Assembly (NCBI RefSeq): GCF_000315625.1
Contig: NW_005434670.1
Span: 683,282-747,281, forward strand
Length of the DNA stretch: 64,000 nt
Direction of reading: 5' to 3'
From: Guillardia theta CCMP2712
Lineage: Eukaryota; Cryptophyceae; Pyrenomonadales; Geminigeraceae
Below are positions 32,319 through 44,023 of the stretch, piece after piece (the stretch's first letter is position 1; every line of letters starts with the position of its first letter). Both the position numbers and the translations under genes were made by a program. The notes below the pieces were generated by a model. The model searched no databases. It was given only the letters and a program-made list of their open reading frames with translations, and was not told the origin of the DNA.

Positions 32319-33762
32319 TCGCCTGTTACAGGTCGGCAGCCTGTCTCCTTCTTTTCCTCCGTCTTCCATCGCTTCTTCCTCTCCTTTGCCGAGAGCCTTC
32401 AGGCAATTCTTGACAACTCAGTCAAGTCCTTGGAGGAGGAGGAAGAGCTCCAGTCCGGGAGGAAGCTGCTGCTCTTCCTCGCGTGCTTGTCTGCTCATGG
32501 TTCTCTCCGCCAACTCCAGCGGACGCCGTCGGAGCAGGACCTGCTGCTTCATGCTAAGTTCATTCGATTCGTCGAGTCCAACAACCTGCGTGAGGAGAGG
32601 AGGAGGAGACGAGGAGACGAGGACTAGGGCGATGGAGGATTGGGAGCTTGTCGGTTGGGAGTGAGCAAAGATGAGGACGTTGACGAATGAGGACAGAAGA
32701 GGGAGAGGGAGAGGGAGAGGGAGAGGGAGAGGGAGAGGGAGAGGGAGAGGGGGAGAGATAGGAGGAGCGAGAGGCAGCTGTTGTCGATACTCCCTTGTTG
32801 TTTTCTGACTTTCACGCAGACATCACAACCTTGCAGCTATGCGACCTTTACTCTGAGTTTGCCGTGATGGTCAGAAAAGCGGTTAGTCACCAGGAGGTTG
32901 TTGCGAGGGAGGGGGGGGTTAGGGTTTGCACGAGGACGAGGATGGGGGGACCAGGGGGGAGGGGGGGGTAGGGGCGTCGATGCTGTCTGTCACTTGACTT
33001 GGTGCTGCAGGGTGACTTGGAGCTTGCCGAGTGGCTGCTGGAGGAGGTGCTGAAGAGGAGGAAGAAAGAGCTCGGGGAGGGCCACATGCTGGCGGTAGCG
33101 ACGATGAACAACCTCGCAAACGTGTACCAGAGCTGGGGGAAGGAGGACAAGGCGATCGGCATGTACAAGGATGCTCGGGCAGCTCTAGAGCTGCGGTATG
33201 GCCCTCGGAATGAGCACCTCCCGGCCATGCTGAACAACATGGCCATGCTCTTCCGCAGGAAGAATCAGATCAAGTGAGACGGGGAGGGGGAGAGGGGGAG
33301 GAGATGAGGAGTAGAAGAGAGGGGGGAGAGGAGCATGCGGAGCTCTCACAGTGACAGCAGGAGAGCAGCTGACCTCTACCTAGAGGCTCTTGACATCAGC
33401 CTGAGGTGGAAGGGGGTCAACCATGCTGATCTCGCTGACCTCCTTTACAACCTCGCTGCTCTCTACGCCAGCGTTGGGGACAGGTACGATGCCCTTTCCT
33501 TCCTTTCTCTCCTGTCCTTGTCTTCTCCCTCTCTCCTTCAGGATCCTGCCTTTGTTCCCTCCCTCTGCACGACTTGCACTTCTCCCCGGTTGATCGATGG
33601 AGCAGGGCAACAGCGGGGCCTCTGTTTCAACGTGCAGCACAACTGCATGCATCCAAGTACGGGTGGGAGCACGAGCTTGCTAAGGACGCGAAGATGAAGG
33701 CGAGCAAGTGCCTGGGGAGGAAGGAAGAGGAGGAATCCTCTTCCTCGCTGATGCTTCGTTGA
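30264..33762 (+). CDS. ADP-ribosyltransferase-like domain fused to TPR repeats
   Basis: The open frame reaches the left without an ATG; the first in-frame ATG is 30264. The N-terminus is helical, then very acidic. Near 31100-31150 lies LRLWTGPMHIKYNAALTG, typical of the mono-ADP-ribosyltransferase fold in protists, and TTIQMIKSAMLKLAAHRKLT follows. After an intron come RGYTSKGFVSATRNKLSAM (position of the STS motif) and LSLFSQFPDEEE spliced to ILLPPGTFLEF, the ExE site of R-S-E type enzymes. Later exons carry a CAG-coded run of 13 Gln (32277-32315), a helical linker, and TPR repeats of kinesin-light-chain type: AVATMNNLANVYQSWGKEDK, MLNNMAMLFRRKNQIK, DLLYNLAALYASVGDR. It ends ESSSSLMLR. The join between exon 1 and the SAT exon (31289-31480) is unresolved, so the catalytic Arg cannot be placed. 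Activity is inferred. Confidence 0.72.
32277..32315 (+). repeat. (CAG)13 in coding sequence
   Basis: An uninterrupted CAG run encodes 13 glutamines in the linker between the ADP-ribosyltransferase-like domain and the TPR repeats. A pure trinucleotide run like this is expected to vary in length between strains. Confidence 0.9.
32701..32751. repeat. (GAGGGA)n in an intron
   Basis: About 8.5 copies of the hexamer GGGAGA lie in the intron between the LHITTLQLCD exon and the preceding exon of the ADP-ribosyltransferase/TPR gene. Confidence 0.9.
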
Positions 33763-33929
33763 TCACACCAAGTTGATTTACCATCCCTCGTTACTACCTT
33801 CCTCCACCTCCTCTTCCTCCTGTTCTCCTCCTTGTCCTCATCCCCTCCTTGTCTTCTTCTTCCACCGTCTTCCTGGGTTAATCTCACCTCCTTTCAACTT
33901 TGCCTTCTCGTCCTTGATCCGCCTCTCAC

Positions 33930-36900
33930 CTACTGTCCCTTCCCTGCCTTCCTCGAGCTCGTCAAGACGTCCATGAGGATGCTAGAGGAGGACGCGAACT
34001 GCTCTAGGACTCCTTCGGCGGAGAGGAGGTCGGTCGAGAGGAGGTGCAGCTTCACTCCGTCTGCGTACAACCACAGTGAGCGACAAGACTGAGAGGAGAA
34101 GCCATGGAGACGAGGGACACCAGCACCAGCGAGAACAGCAGCGCTAGGAGGGCTACGAGCAAAGCGAGCGGTACCAGGAGAAGCAACAAGAGCAGCAGGT
34201 AGAAAATGAGCAGGAGAAAGACTGGTGGGAAAATCACAGGTGGGAGGACAAGGACAAGGACAAGGACAAGGAGGAGCGGCGGCGGCGGCAGAAGCAGCAG
34301 GCTCACTTGCAAACTCTCCCACATCCCGGACTGCAAGAGCCTCATCCGCAGTGACGCCTCCTGTTGGCGACAGGTGAGGGCAGCAGGTACGGGCGCCTCC
34401 TCTCACCCATGACAAAGATGAACACGGCTTCGCATCCCTCCCCGATGTTCCTCCCGCTGCCCGACGAGCTCACGCTGGACAGGAAGGACGAGCCCAGCTG
34501 AAGAGCTCGTCCCAAGGAGGAGGAGCCCTTCCCTCCTCCTCCCCCTCCCCCTTGGGTTTCGTCTCCGCTGCTGTGGACGTACAAGGAGGAGAGTGTGTGT
34601 TTGCCCTCGGCGACTTTCCTCGTCACTGCAGCAGGAGATGAGAGGAGAGGAGAGGAGAGGAGAGGAGAGGGGGGCAGAGAGAGGCTCACGGGTCTCCAGG
34701 ACGGGAAGGTAGGAGGAAGGAACTTCTTCTGTTCCTGCGCTCTCGGCCATCTCGACACAGCACCTCCTGCATGTTCGTCAGCCTGCACGCCAGGGACGCA
34801 GTGAGCTCACCAGTGCTTTCTTGCTACCCACACGAGCGTTTGGATCATCTTCCCTGCCTCCTCCTCGCAGTCTTGCTTCGTATGCGAGGACGGGGAAAGC
34901 GAAACTTGCTGGCGACCATCCGTCACTGAAGCTGTCTTCTTCCATCTTCCCCTCCTCCTTCTCTTCCTCCTTCCCGTCCTTCCTCTCCTCTCCCTCCCCT
35001 CACCTGCCAGAGAGCTTCTGCGATAGCCGACTGGAGGAGGAGGAGGGGCGGCGACTCGTGGACTTCTCCTAGGGCTTCGGACAGACTTCTCTGCCTGCGA
35101 GGGGAGCGTGACGGATACAGCAGCTGGTCTCCTCCGCATACCCGAGCAGCCCGAAGGAGAAAAGCAGGAGCTCAACGAGGTCACGGAAGGTGAGGCGATC
35201 CTTAGCATCATCGTCGTCGCTGTGGATCAAGACTGATCAGAGGGATCTGCAACCTCGGTTTCATCACAGCAGTTGGCACCTGCTCTCCCGCCGCGTGAAG
35301 GAGGTAAAGAGGTCGATGAGCTGCTGCACGACCTGCTCTTCCTCTCAGACACCTCGCAGTTCTCCCCCCTCCTCAACCTCTTCCGCAATCCCATCCGATG
35401 CCGCCAGCTCCATGAGTTTCGCTGCGTTTCTCTTCTGGACGAAGGTAGAGAGCTTCCCTTCCTCCCCCGCCCCCCCTGTCTCCTCGCACACGCGAGCGAC
35501 GACTCGACACATCTGCATACGGTGTCACGTTGGGTCTGCGAAGGACAAGGAAGAGGCTTCGAACCTCAAGGAAGGAATGGTACTTGAGGAGGAAGGATGC
35601 TTTATCCTCCCTGCTCGCCGGTATGAGTTGCAACAGGGCATTGAGCCGATCGCTGCTTCTCCCATCCCCTGCCACCATTGGCAATTGTCATTGTCCTGGC
35701 TGCGATTGCGCAAGACAGGCACCTGTTGTCTTCAACAGATCGTCGTCAATATGGTGCTCTCTATCAACTCCATGTCAGAAAATAACTTGACCGGCACTGC
35801 AGATCATCACCGCAAGATTTCCTCTAGCCTGCCGACAAGGAAGTCAAGGCAATCGGGGATTTCTGTCTGCCATGCTGATCAGCTGCATGGTTGCCGTGGG
35901 TGAAAGACATGTGGTAATGGAGACAAGATCTGAAATCATCGCACACCTGAGAGAAAGACCTCAGAATCTGCTTCGACTGCGCGTCATTCATCGACAACAA
36001 GTCGTCAACACTCTTGGTGTCCCTCACTGGGCTGAAAGTTAGGACGGGGCACTGGCGTACATCTCCAGCATGACATACCACCATGACGATGCCACAAGAT
36101 GTGGGACAGCGCCGATCTCTGAAGCAAAGGCGATGAGGCTGCAAGGAGATCCGACTCCCTGTCCAGGATGAGGAGCTGTGCTCGCTTGAAGAGAGCCTCC
36201 TCCTGCCACATCTCCTGCTTCGCCTTCTCCTTCACTCTTCCGGATACGGCCTTCATCGCAGAGGCCAGAGCGTTTGGCCGAGCGCCCATTGCAAATACGT
36301 CGTATCCTGCCTGGCAGAAAAACTCCAGAAAGCTCGAAACCTGAATGGCTAGCTGACTATACTCAAGGGACTTGGCGCTGCTGCAGAACGGGAGGTCGTC
36401 CGCCCCTCTGAAGAGGAAGAGTGGGATAGGTAGGATGTCAACAGTCTGGATGAACACAGGGAGAAGCTTGCTCTTGCTCTCCGGCTCCACGGTTTGAGGA
36501 GCACAGCAGTACAATGAAACTCTGAACCCCTCCTGCTCCAGAAGGTCGACCGCGGCATCCACAGCGTCTGTGCGGCATGAGACCAGAAGAGTGCATTCAT
36601 TGCACTGATCCTTCTCACCCAGCTCTCTGAACCATCCTTCCCCGTGTAGCCGACTGACTTCGCTCAGGGCTATAGCTCCCAGTGCTCCCCTGTAGAGGAC
36701 GTTACTGAGAAGAGCTGGGTCCGACCGGAACACGCTTGCTACATGGTCATCGAGCAGCACGAGCGACCTCTCAACCTTGACACGTCCGACGTTCACTGAC
36801 TGCAGGCCCTTCACAACAGCCACTGCCGCCGACATGCCCGCCCGACCTCGTCTAGGCTGCTTCAAGCTCGCATTGCACAAGCAGGCAGGTCCGAGTTCTT

Positions 36901-36943
36901 TCCCCCCAATCAAGTCCTTGCTGTCCTTGCTATCTTCCTTCAT
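33930..36943 (-). CDS. Sec1/Munc18 family protein, SCFD2-like
   Basis: Sec1/Munc18 proteins bind SNAREs and promote vesicle fusion. The ATG at 36943 opens a long first exon: KVERSLVLLDDHVASVF, then LLVSCRTDAVDAAVDLLEQE, AMGARPNALASAM, and LLILDRESDLLAASS, the strand shared by Sec1 proteins. Later exons in phase include SVDDLLSMNDAQSKQILR, SSDRLNALLQLIPASREDKA, KLSTFVQKRNAAKLMELAA, VVQQLIDLFTSFTRRE, DRLTFRDLVELLLFSFGLLG, EVHESPPLLLLQSAIAEALW, and the SCFD2-like end VFIFVMGGVTADEALAVRD followed by GVKLHLLSTDLLSAEGVLEQ. Order and length (about 600-650 residues) fit SCFD2, a divergent member linked to Golgi/ER tethering. The exon near 35690-35870 is uncertain. The gene is convergent with the ADP-ribosyltransferase/TPR gene, ends 168 bp apart. 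Confidence 0.78.
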
Positions 36944-37280
36944 GACCTGAGGTGGGCTCGGCTGACCCTCAGCAGGCTGGGCCCCCGGGCCGCCGCGCCG
37001 GGCGGCCGCGGCCCGGGCTCGGACTCCCGGAGTCCGACCACTCAGCCCAGCCTACTCTGACTGCCGGCAGGCCCGTGCCGCTCGGTCCTATCGATCGGAT
37101 CCGCCCCCGGACCGTCGTCGGCGCCCGCGGGGTTTATGGATGCAGTTCCACTGAGAGTTGCCAGCCGCTGAGCCGGCCTGTAGGGGTCCGACCCTGACCC
37201 TAGTAGCGGCGCCCGATCTACCACCGGTCATACCGTAGGCTACCCCGCCCCGCGGCCTGCCGGGAACCCTTCGGTCCAAT
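36944..37280. repeat. GC-rich repeat island
   Basis: About 320 bp of very GC-rich DNA full of CCGGGC, GGCCGC and GGTCCGACC words, directly upstream of the SCFD2-like start. Contains palindromes such as CGGACTCCCGGAGTCCG (37020-37036). It differs sharply from its neighbours and resembles the blocks at 52.1-52.9 and 54.9-55.3 kb. No coding frame is believable. Confidence 0.6.
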
Positions 37281-37951
37281 AGTAAAATGATGGGGTGGGG
37301 TACTCAGGAGCCGCACAATTGTGACCCACCCCTACCGTGACTAGTACCGAGGTCCATTGACCACCCTCCTCTTCTGAATAGAGTAGAGTCACAAAGGCAC
37401 TAGCGCGGCCCACATCTCCCTACTAGCCCGCCGATGCGTAAGGTACGTACCCCACCCCACCCTATTGGGATACTCACCCTCACCCCTACACGGTACCGGT
37501 GTCATTTACTTTCTACCCACCCCTAGTACTGTCACTGATTCAAACCTGAAGTCACCCTACCCCTGGCTACTCGAATTTCAAAACTTCGGTTCCAGCCGCG
37601 GCCCATGCTGGATGTACGGTGCAGCATCACTGTGGATGCAGTGGCTGTATGATGATGAAGATCACGTGCATGAGCGTGCCGAAGAAGCGCATCTTCTGAC
37701 GCGATAAAGAGACTTCGTATTATTCATCTAAATCTGACTTGATCTAGAGTACACAACCGTGTTTCACGTCATTAGATAAGGATGAGAAGAGTTTGATAGG
37801 CGTTCTTCTGTTTGTTCAATACGATAGAATAGGTGCAAGTGTCACATATACTGTCATAGTTTCATATAATTTCGTTCGAACTCCAAAATGACATCCAGAA
37901 ATACTATCGTCAACAAAATACGTGCTGATCTTGTCTTTTTCCAGGTGAAGA
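37281..37951. repeat. GGGGTGGGGTAC-type island and AT-rich 5' flank
   Basis: Exact GGGGTGGGGTAC lies at 37292-37303 and its reverse complement at 37447-37458, with degenerate CCACCCCTA words between and after. From about 37700 the DNA turns AT-rich and probably serves as the promoter of the half-LIM gene. A short frame at 37465-37707 is not supported. Confidence 0.55.
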
Positions 37952-40053
37952 ATGCAGCAATATTATGTCAGGACTGTTCCTGCAGGGCAGCAAATGCAAG
38001 CTCCCATGATGATGCCCTCACCACAGAAAACCTACATATATCAGCAGCAAGCTCCTGAAATGAGGACATTTTCCCATCCCACCGGGATGAATATGAATCA
38101 GAATCAGATAAATCAGGTTCTGTATCGATCTTCCATGGATAACCAGGATCGGCAAAGCAATTTCATTCCCATGCAAGCTGGCAGTCGGATGCAACAGCCG
38201 AGCCGTTCTCCACAGTATCCGAGTTATGCTAGGATGCCAAACTCGCAGACTGTGAATCAATATTCTGTCCCCCAAGGTGGAATGATGCCTCAAGGAGGTA
38301 TGGACGCAGTTTGTTTTGAAATGGATCTTTGCTTTGCCCAGAGTGTTGAGTCGTGATTGACTGCAGGATCCATGCCGATCAATCGGACGGTGGTGTCGAA
38401 CTCACCCCGACAAGGCCCCAGGACTAGTCAGGTGTCTGAGATGCGAAAGCAAGGAGTGCTGTTCACTCACGCCACGTGTCCAGCAGGTTCCATACAATCA
38501 AATGAATCAGAGCCCTGCTGGCCCGAAACCGAATGCCCCACAGGGTCCCAGAGGCTTCCGCACCGTCCAGGTCCCGAATATGCTAAAGCCTCCGCAACAG
38601 CCAAACATGAATGTAAGTGATTGAAGGAATGGATGAGCATTTCCTACCCTTGACCTGGCTTAGGATGGAAACTATCAAGGAGTCATCAACTCCGGACAAC
38701 AGATGCCCAATTCTTGGAGGTCTTTGAAATCAGCTGCGTGTTGTGGAATACTTCTGACGTGAGTTTCCAGACCTCAAGAAGCCAAAGACGCAGAGATTGC
38801 AAAACTACGATCAGAATTAGATCAAGCGCTTGGTCGGGAAAGGCAGCTTTTGTCTCTTGTTGAAGAACTGCGTGATCAATTGAACCAATTGAAATCTTCC
38901 CTTTCTTCAAGACCTAAGCCAGAGGCACCTCCAATGCAGGTCTGCTGTGTTATCATGGACTGAGAGTCATTTAATGCATTCATTACAGCAACCATTACCC
39001 AACGTAAAGGAAGAGCTTGTCTCACAAAGATCCACCAGCCCAGCCCCAATCTCGAAGGGGCAGTGTGGCAATTGCATCCATCAAGTGAGAACTTGCGTTG
39101 ATGCGTGCATAAGATTCATTTCCTTACCACTGGCGAAGGTGTGGAGTGACGAGGAACGCGTGAAGAGTGAAGATGGTGTTTACTTCCACAAGCAATGCTA
39201 TGAACGTGCGATGTCAGAAAAATCCAAAGCACCAACGAATCAGACAGAAGATTACAGCAAGAGCTCGATGTTGTCACCCAATCAACCATTTTCACTTGCA
39301 GGCCAAGTTCCCATGTACGATGAGACGTTGAAAAATACAGCACCTCATACAGTCAAAGTATGTCCTCAGCAATGATCATCATGACAAAGTAACGAAAGTT
39401 GTTCTTTAGTTGATCAAAAATTCGGACGGATTCAAGCCAATGGTCGTGGACAAGAAGCCAATGAATTCTGTTCCAACCATCCGAACATCACGAGGCAAGT
39501 GTGGAAGCTGCAAACTTGAGGTCAACATTTCTCCAGCATGATGATCACGTGATGAAAACTTACACTTTTACAGGTGTACAATGATGAGGAGAGATGCTCT
39601 CACGAAGGCGTGTACTATCATAAGACTTGTTTTGAAATCACCCATGGACAAGCAATAATTGAGGTTTTGTTTGATTCCTTTGTATCGTTCCTGTTTAACG
39701 ATGGAAAAAGGAAAACTTCTCAAGCGACGCTGTCCAGATGTAAGGACAGAAATCAAGCCATTCACCATGCTGGCTCGATACATTTATTCTTCGAGGTCGA
39801 AAGAGGATATTGGTATTCATCAACTTCTGGATGTTATAAATCTACAAAAGGCATTCAAGAGCGATTGCCCTTGATATTGTCATCATCATTAGCTTTGATT
39901 GGAAGCTTCGATGTTGAATTGTCTCGAAGCAAACTCCTGAGATGCAATGGGACTGCCTCCAAACATTTATCAGAGCTGCCATTTGTTATCAGAATCGATC
40001 AGAGCATTCCAAGGAGTGAACTCACCTGGGCAAAAAGCCTCCATTCTCAATAA
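37952..40053 (+). CDS. Coiled-coil protein with two half-LIM zinc fingers
   Basis: The ATG at 37952 begins a Met/Gln/Pro/Asn-rich, probably disordered region (MQQYYVRTVPAGQQMQAPMM). Exons around 38830-38938 encode a coiled coil (EIAKLRSELDQALGRERQLL). Two similar fingers follow, each split by an intron at the same place: CGNCIHQ joined to VWSDEERVKSEDGVYFHKQC, and CGSCKLE joined to VYNDEERCSHEGVYYHKTCF. Spacing is CxxC-x17-HxxC, the first zinc site of a LIM domain; the second site is absent in both. The shared intron position shows the fingers arose by duplication. Actin or adhesion scaffolding is typical of LIM proteins but is only inference here. The 3' end is uncertain: the frame stays open to 40053, yet after about 39660 composition turns AT-rich and motif-free. 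Confidence 0.6.
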
Positions 40054-40121
40054 GATTTTCCAACATCATGCCAAGATTGTTTCTCTGCGAGACGATGAGA
40101 AGTGTCCAACATTCCAAATGT

Positions 40122-40217
40122 CATCCAAGAATACAGTACGTTATCATCAAAATCATCCAAGAATACAGTACGATATCATCAAAATCATCCAAGAATACAG
40201 TACGATATCATCAAAAT
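40122..40217. repeat. 32-bp tandem repeat, three copies
   Basis: Three copies of a 32-bp unit beginning TCATCCAAGAATACAGTACG start at 40122, 40154 and 40186; the first differs from the others at one or two bases. It lies between the 3' ends of the half-LIM and ankyrin genes, outside supported coding sequence. There are no unique spacers, so it is not a CRISPR array. Confidence 0.88.
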
Positions 40218-40256
40218 CTTGATTTCTCTTTGTTGGCTTGATTCTCCTATCTATGC

Positions 40257-41400
40257 TCATGATCGCCTAGAGATGATAAGAACAAATAACGCGTTTGAAA
40301 GAGTTTTGTTTTGCACCTTGGCACAGTAGTGCAAGGGGTTTTGCGAGTAGACGTTCATAGCGTTTGGATCAGCTTTTCTTCGCAGTAGCTCCTCAACCTG
40401 CTCCATGCTCAGGTCTAGTTGCAAGGCAACCAAGCGCAACCACAGAGATGTTCCTCGACGTCACGGCAGCGTACAAGGGCGTCTCTCCCATGCTGTTCTT
40501 AGCTTCGATGCTGGCACGGAAGCGAAGGAGTAAGATGATCACATTGCGGTCAGCCTGAAGCAGCGTCAGTGGAGGAGAGGAACGTCCATTCCAAGCATTC
40601 CTTGGCTGCCGCATGATGCAATGCTGTGTTCCCCGAGCCATCGGGAGTATCGACTTTTGCCTGCACCTGCGACAGGGGGAATGACTCGCTCCTTCATCAA
40701 CCGCCTGTGCCTTTCCTTGGTCTCATCAACTTGCCGCCCTTGAAGGAGAAGCTGAATGACCTCCACGCTTCCTCGCGATACTGCAGCATGCAGCGGGGTC
40801 CTGCCCTCCCCCTTGAGTTGTTGGGTCGCATCTTGCATCAAAGAACGCGCGTTGACGTCTGCCCTGTGCGCTATCAGGTACTCCACCGTCTCGACGCTTC
40901 CACTCTCGCACGCAAAGTGTAAAGGCGTGTAGCCTGCCGGTCAGAGCGAGTGAGGGCGGGGCAGGATCTTGCTCAAGAACTGACCAGTGTTGAGCTTTTG
41001 AATGTCGACGAGCGCCTTTTTCTCTATCAAAGCCTCGCAGGCTTCACGTTGCCCGTTGGAAGCAGCGTAATGCAGGGGAACCATGCCTGCAGCAAGTGAG
41101 CGGCAGCTATACCAACAGGTGGCCTTAGACCTGAATCATCGGAGGCGTTGACGTCCAGCTCCGGCATCACAGCCTTGGGCAGTCTGAGGGCCAGCAGCTC
41201 ATGCACCTGCAGACGAGCTGGTGATGAGACGGACAGACGCTGGAGGTTGCCTGCGCTGATCCGTGGAGAGCAAGACGATGCAACATCCCTGCTCCAGGCG
41301 CTTCCACGAAATTCATGCTCGTCATTGCTGGCATACAGGATGTCACTCGTAAAGACGCAGCTGATCGCAGACCTTGCTTGCGGACAGTGTTGGATGCCAT
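40257..41400 (-). CDS. Ankyrin-repeat protein
   Basis: Ankyrin repeats mediate protein binding. Repeats in order from the N-terminus: VPLHYAASNGQREACEALIE (about 41020-41090), TPLHFACESGSVETVEYLIA with HRADVNARS, GRTPLHAAVSR...VIQLLL, GSGNTALHHAAAKECLEW, IILLLRFRASIEAKNSMGET then PLYAAVTSRN, and VEELLRRKADPNAMNVYSQN ending NPLHYCAKVQNK. The stop is at 40257. Exons join with short introns. The most downstream ATG that covers all this is 41400 (MASNTVRKQGLRSAASLRV), but the frame is open upstream (EDREEERVFLPQ) and can be joined in phase to a further exon (KQELLEDEHDQHKQAG, about 41540-41620), so the true start may lie near 41650. No partner domain is seen. Confidence 0.75.
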
Positions 41401-41834
41401 ACGGCTTTCTTGCGGGAGAAAGACTCTCTCTTCCTCTCTGTCTTCATCCCGCTGTCTCGTTTCCCTGGTGGTCGAGCCGATGGTCTTGGCTGCGGTCTAA
41501 TGCTTCACATGAGGAGCAGGAGGGAGCAGCGACTCACCCTGCCTGCTTGTGCTGGTCGTGCTCATCCTCCAACAGCTCCTGCTTGCCCGCGTTCGCGCAG
41601 CCTCTCCACCATGCGCGTCACTCCGACGTCAGGTCACTCATGGTGAAGGAAATGTGCGGGCCTACCACGCCGCCGAGAAAATGGCGAGGGGGAAGGCGGT
41701 GGAGCAGAGTGAACGAGAGCTTGAGGAAGAAGAGAGGAGGAGGGAAGTTGAGGGAGAGGCAGAGGAGGAGGTCAAGGTTGCTTTATTCGTAGACCATCAG
41801 GTGTAACAAGTCCTCACAGATGATTCCATGTAGC

Positions 41835-42985
41835 CTATCCAAGAATCAGAGCAGGAGAACAAGTCATCAACTCACTGTTGACTCCATTGTGACGTGCGAC
41901 AGGCACAGCTGCCTTGTCTGGATCGAGTGTTGCAGGAAAGCTTGGAGAAGTCACATGAGGAACATGCAGTACTTCGGAGCTTCGCTGCAACTCTGCGATC
42001 TTTACCTTGACCTCCTCGTTTTTGATTCCGCTAGGTTCCCATCACGTTTGAGCAAACCTACCCTGTTGCAATCAACTCATACCTGCTTGTAACCACCTCG
42101 TCGAGAATCGTTGAGATCTTGAATAAACCAAGTATAAGAAGCTAACAAAAAGTGGAACTCAGATACCCTCTTGATGTCTTGTTTTCTCTGTTCTGCAACC
42201 TGACATTTCACAAGATCACTGTTTTCAAAAGCAAAAATCGTAGTGATTGTATGCTTACTGTCCTATTCAAAGCATCCAATTGTGCTCGAAAGGAATTCTC
42301 TTGCTGAAACAGCTGCTGCTCTCGGGATCTTACAGCTTCCCTTAAGGTCTCATTGCTCAGCTCCACACGTTTCAAACTCTCTCTAATCTTGAGCATTTCT
42401 GTATAAAATGTTTGAGAGTCTCATCAGCACAGCATGAACAGTACCAACCTTGTTCGAGCGCATCTCTGTGTTGACCCATGGCAGCCTGTCAAAACATGCA
42501 TATGACTTCTTGTCATGTCGTTGTTGGTGATCGCAGGCTTCTTACCGGGCCCCTGGGCAAGTCGCTGTGAGAGGCTTCATGGACCTGCGGTTGTTCTTGC
42601 TGAGCTGGAAAGCGCGAAAAGGATCGGGAGAGTCCCGCAGCCTGCAAGCCTGAGGATGAGGAGAAACAGGAGGAGGAGGAGAAAGAGGAGGAAGAGGAGG
42701 AGAAAGAAGAAGAAAGTGTTGAACAAAGAGAAGAAGAGGAGGAAGAGGACGAGGAAGTGGACGAAGCTTGACCTCAACGACTGAAGGTTGTAAGTTGTGA
42801 CGGATGGTGGCCGGAACTCGACTTGAGGAGCTGAAGATCGCCGGACAAACAGGCTCAGGGGGTGGGGTGGGGGGACAACGGGGGTGGCGATGGTGGTGAT
42901 GGCAAGAGGGGGTGGGGGGGATGTGGGGAGGGAAGAAGAGGCTGTGAGCACCTCGAGCCGCTCGACGTCTGTTCTTGCTGCTCAT
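41835..42985 (-). CDS. Small coiled-coil protein
   Basis: The ATG at 42985 gives MSSKNRRRAARG, then a long intron with low-complexity sequence. Exons in phase: LSRSFSRFPAQQEQPQVHEA, AAMGQHRDALEQ, EMLKIRESLKRVELSNETLR with EQQLFQQENSFRAQLDALNR, VAEQRKQDIKR, ISTILDEVVTSR, and SGIKNEEVKVKIAELQRSSE to a stop at 41835. The central 80 residues are heptad-like and should form a coiled coil. Nothing else is recognised. The second exon's acceptor is the weakest point. Confidence 0.58.
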
Positions 42986-43956
42986 GTTGATATCATCGAC
43001 ACATGAGCAAGACACTTGGCGATCAGTCGCACCGGCGAGATCTCGTCGAGCGCGATCGCTGAAGCATTGCCCGAGAGAAACCTTGAGTAGGTAGATTGAG
43101 AGGTTGGCCTGATCAACGAGGATGAGCAAGGGAGAGAGGGCGAGAGAGGGGAGGGAGAGGGAGGGAGGGAGAGGGAGGGAGGGAGGGAGGGAGGGAGGGA
43201 GGGAGGGAGGGAGGAGGGAGGGAGGGAGGGAGGGAGGGAGGGAGGTGCTCGTAACTTTCCAAGACGCAGGGGAGGTTGACCAGGAAGATGAATCGCTGGA
43301 AGGGGGGAGGCTCGAGACTCTGAAGTTCCACCGACCATCACATCAGCTCGTCAGGTTCAGATTGCGTCTTACCAGGAGAGTTGGTCGTTTTCTGGTCGTT
43401 GATGATGATGGTAGCAGATCCTTGTTGTCGTTCATTCTCCTCCTCCTCCTCCTCCTCCTCCTCCTCCTCCTCTCTTCCTCCTCCTCCTCCTCCCTCACCT
43501 TTGAAATACTTGTCTGGAAGTCTCAGGGCCTTCGATCATCACATCCTCGTCATTGTTTCTTCTGGCATCACAGTTTCTCCCACCTTGTCGGCTCGACGAA
43601 TCGTGTCCTCGTAGCTCTCCATCCTCCCCTGTCAGCTATCAGTCTTCACTTGGCAACCTCATTTTGTGCATTACTTGAGTAGTTCGACGTCTTGTCGCTT
43701 CAAGCAGGTCTGCTTTTCCTAGCCTCCTCTTCCCTTCCAGCAGCTGCAGTTGAGACCTGCTAGCTACATTCAGTACACTGTGACTCATGGATTCGTCGTT
43801 TCAAGCTCCACATCAGACAAGTCGCTTCAAGCATGAAGACGCTGATGCTTGATAACAATAACTGATTGAAGCCCCGGCTGCTAAGCACCATAGCGGCTGC
43901 GTAAGAGTTTCGATCCGATCTCAGTTAGAAGTCTAAGAGTCTAAGGGCTGGTGGGA

Positions 43957-44023
<67 letters not shown>

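Noticed and set aside
40122-40217. Possible CRISPR-like array
   Set aside because: The 32-bp units abut directly with no unique spacers, and the DNA is eukaryotic.
43122-43682. Plus-strand frame rich in Glu-Gly-Arg
   Set aside because: It is the reading of a (GGGA)n tract followed by (CTC)n; no protein-like segment.
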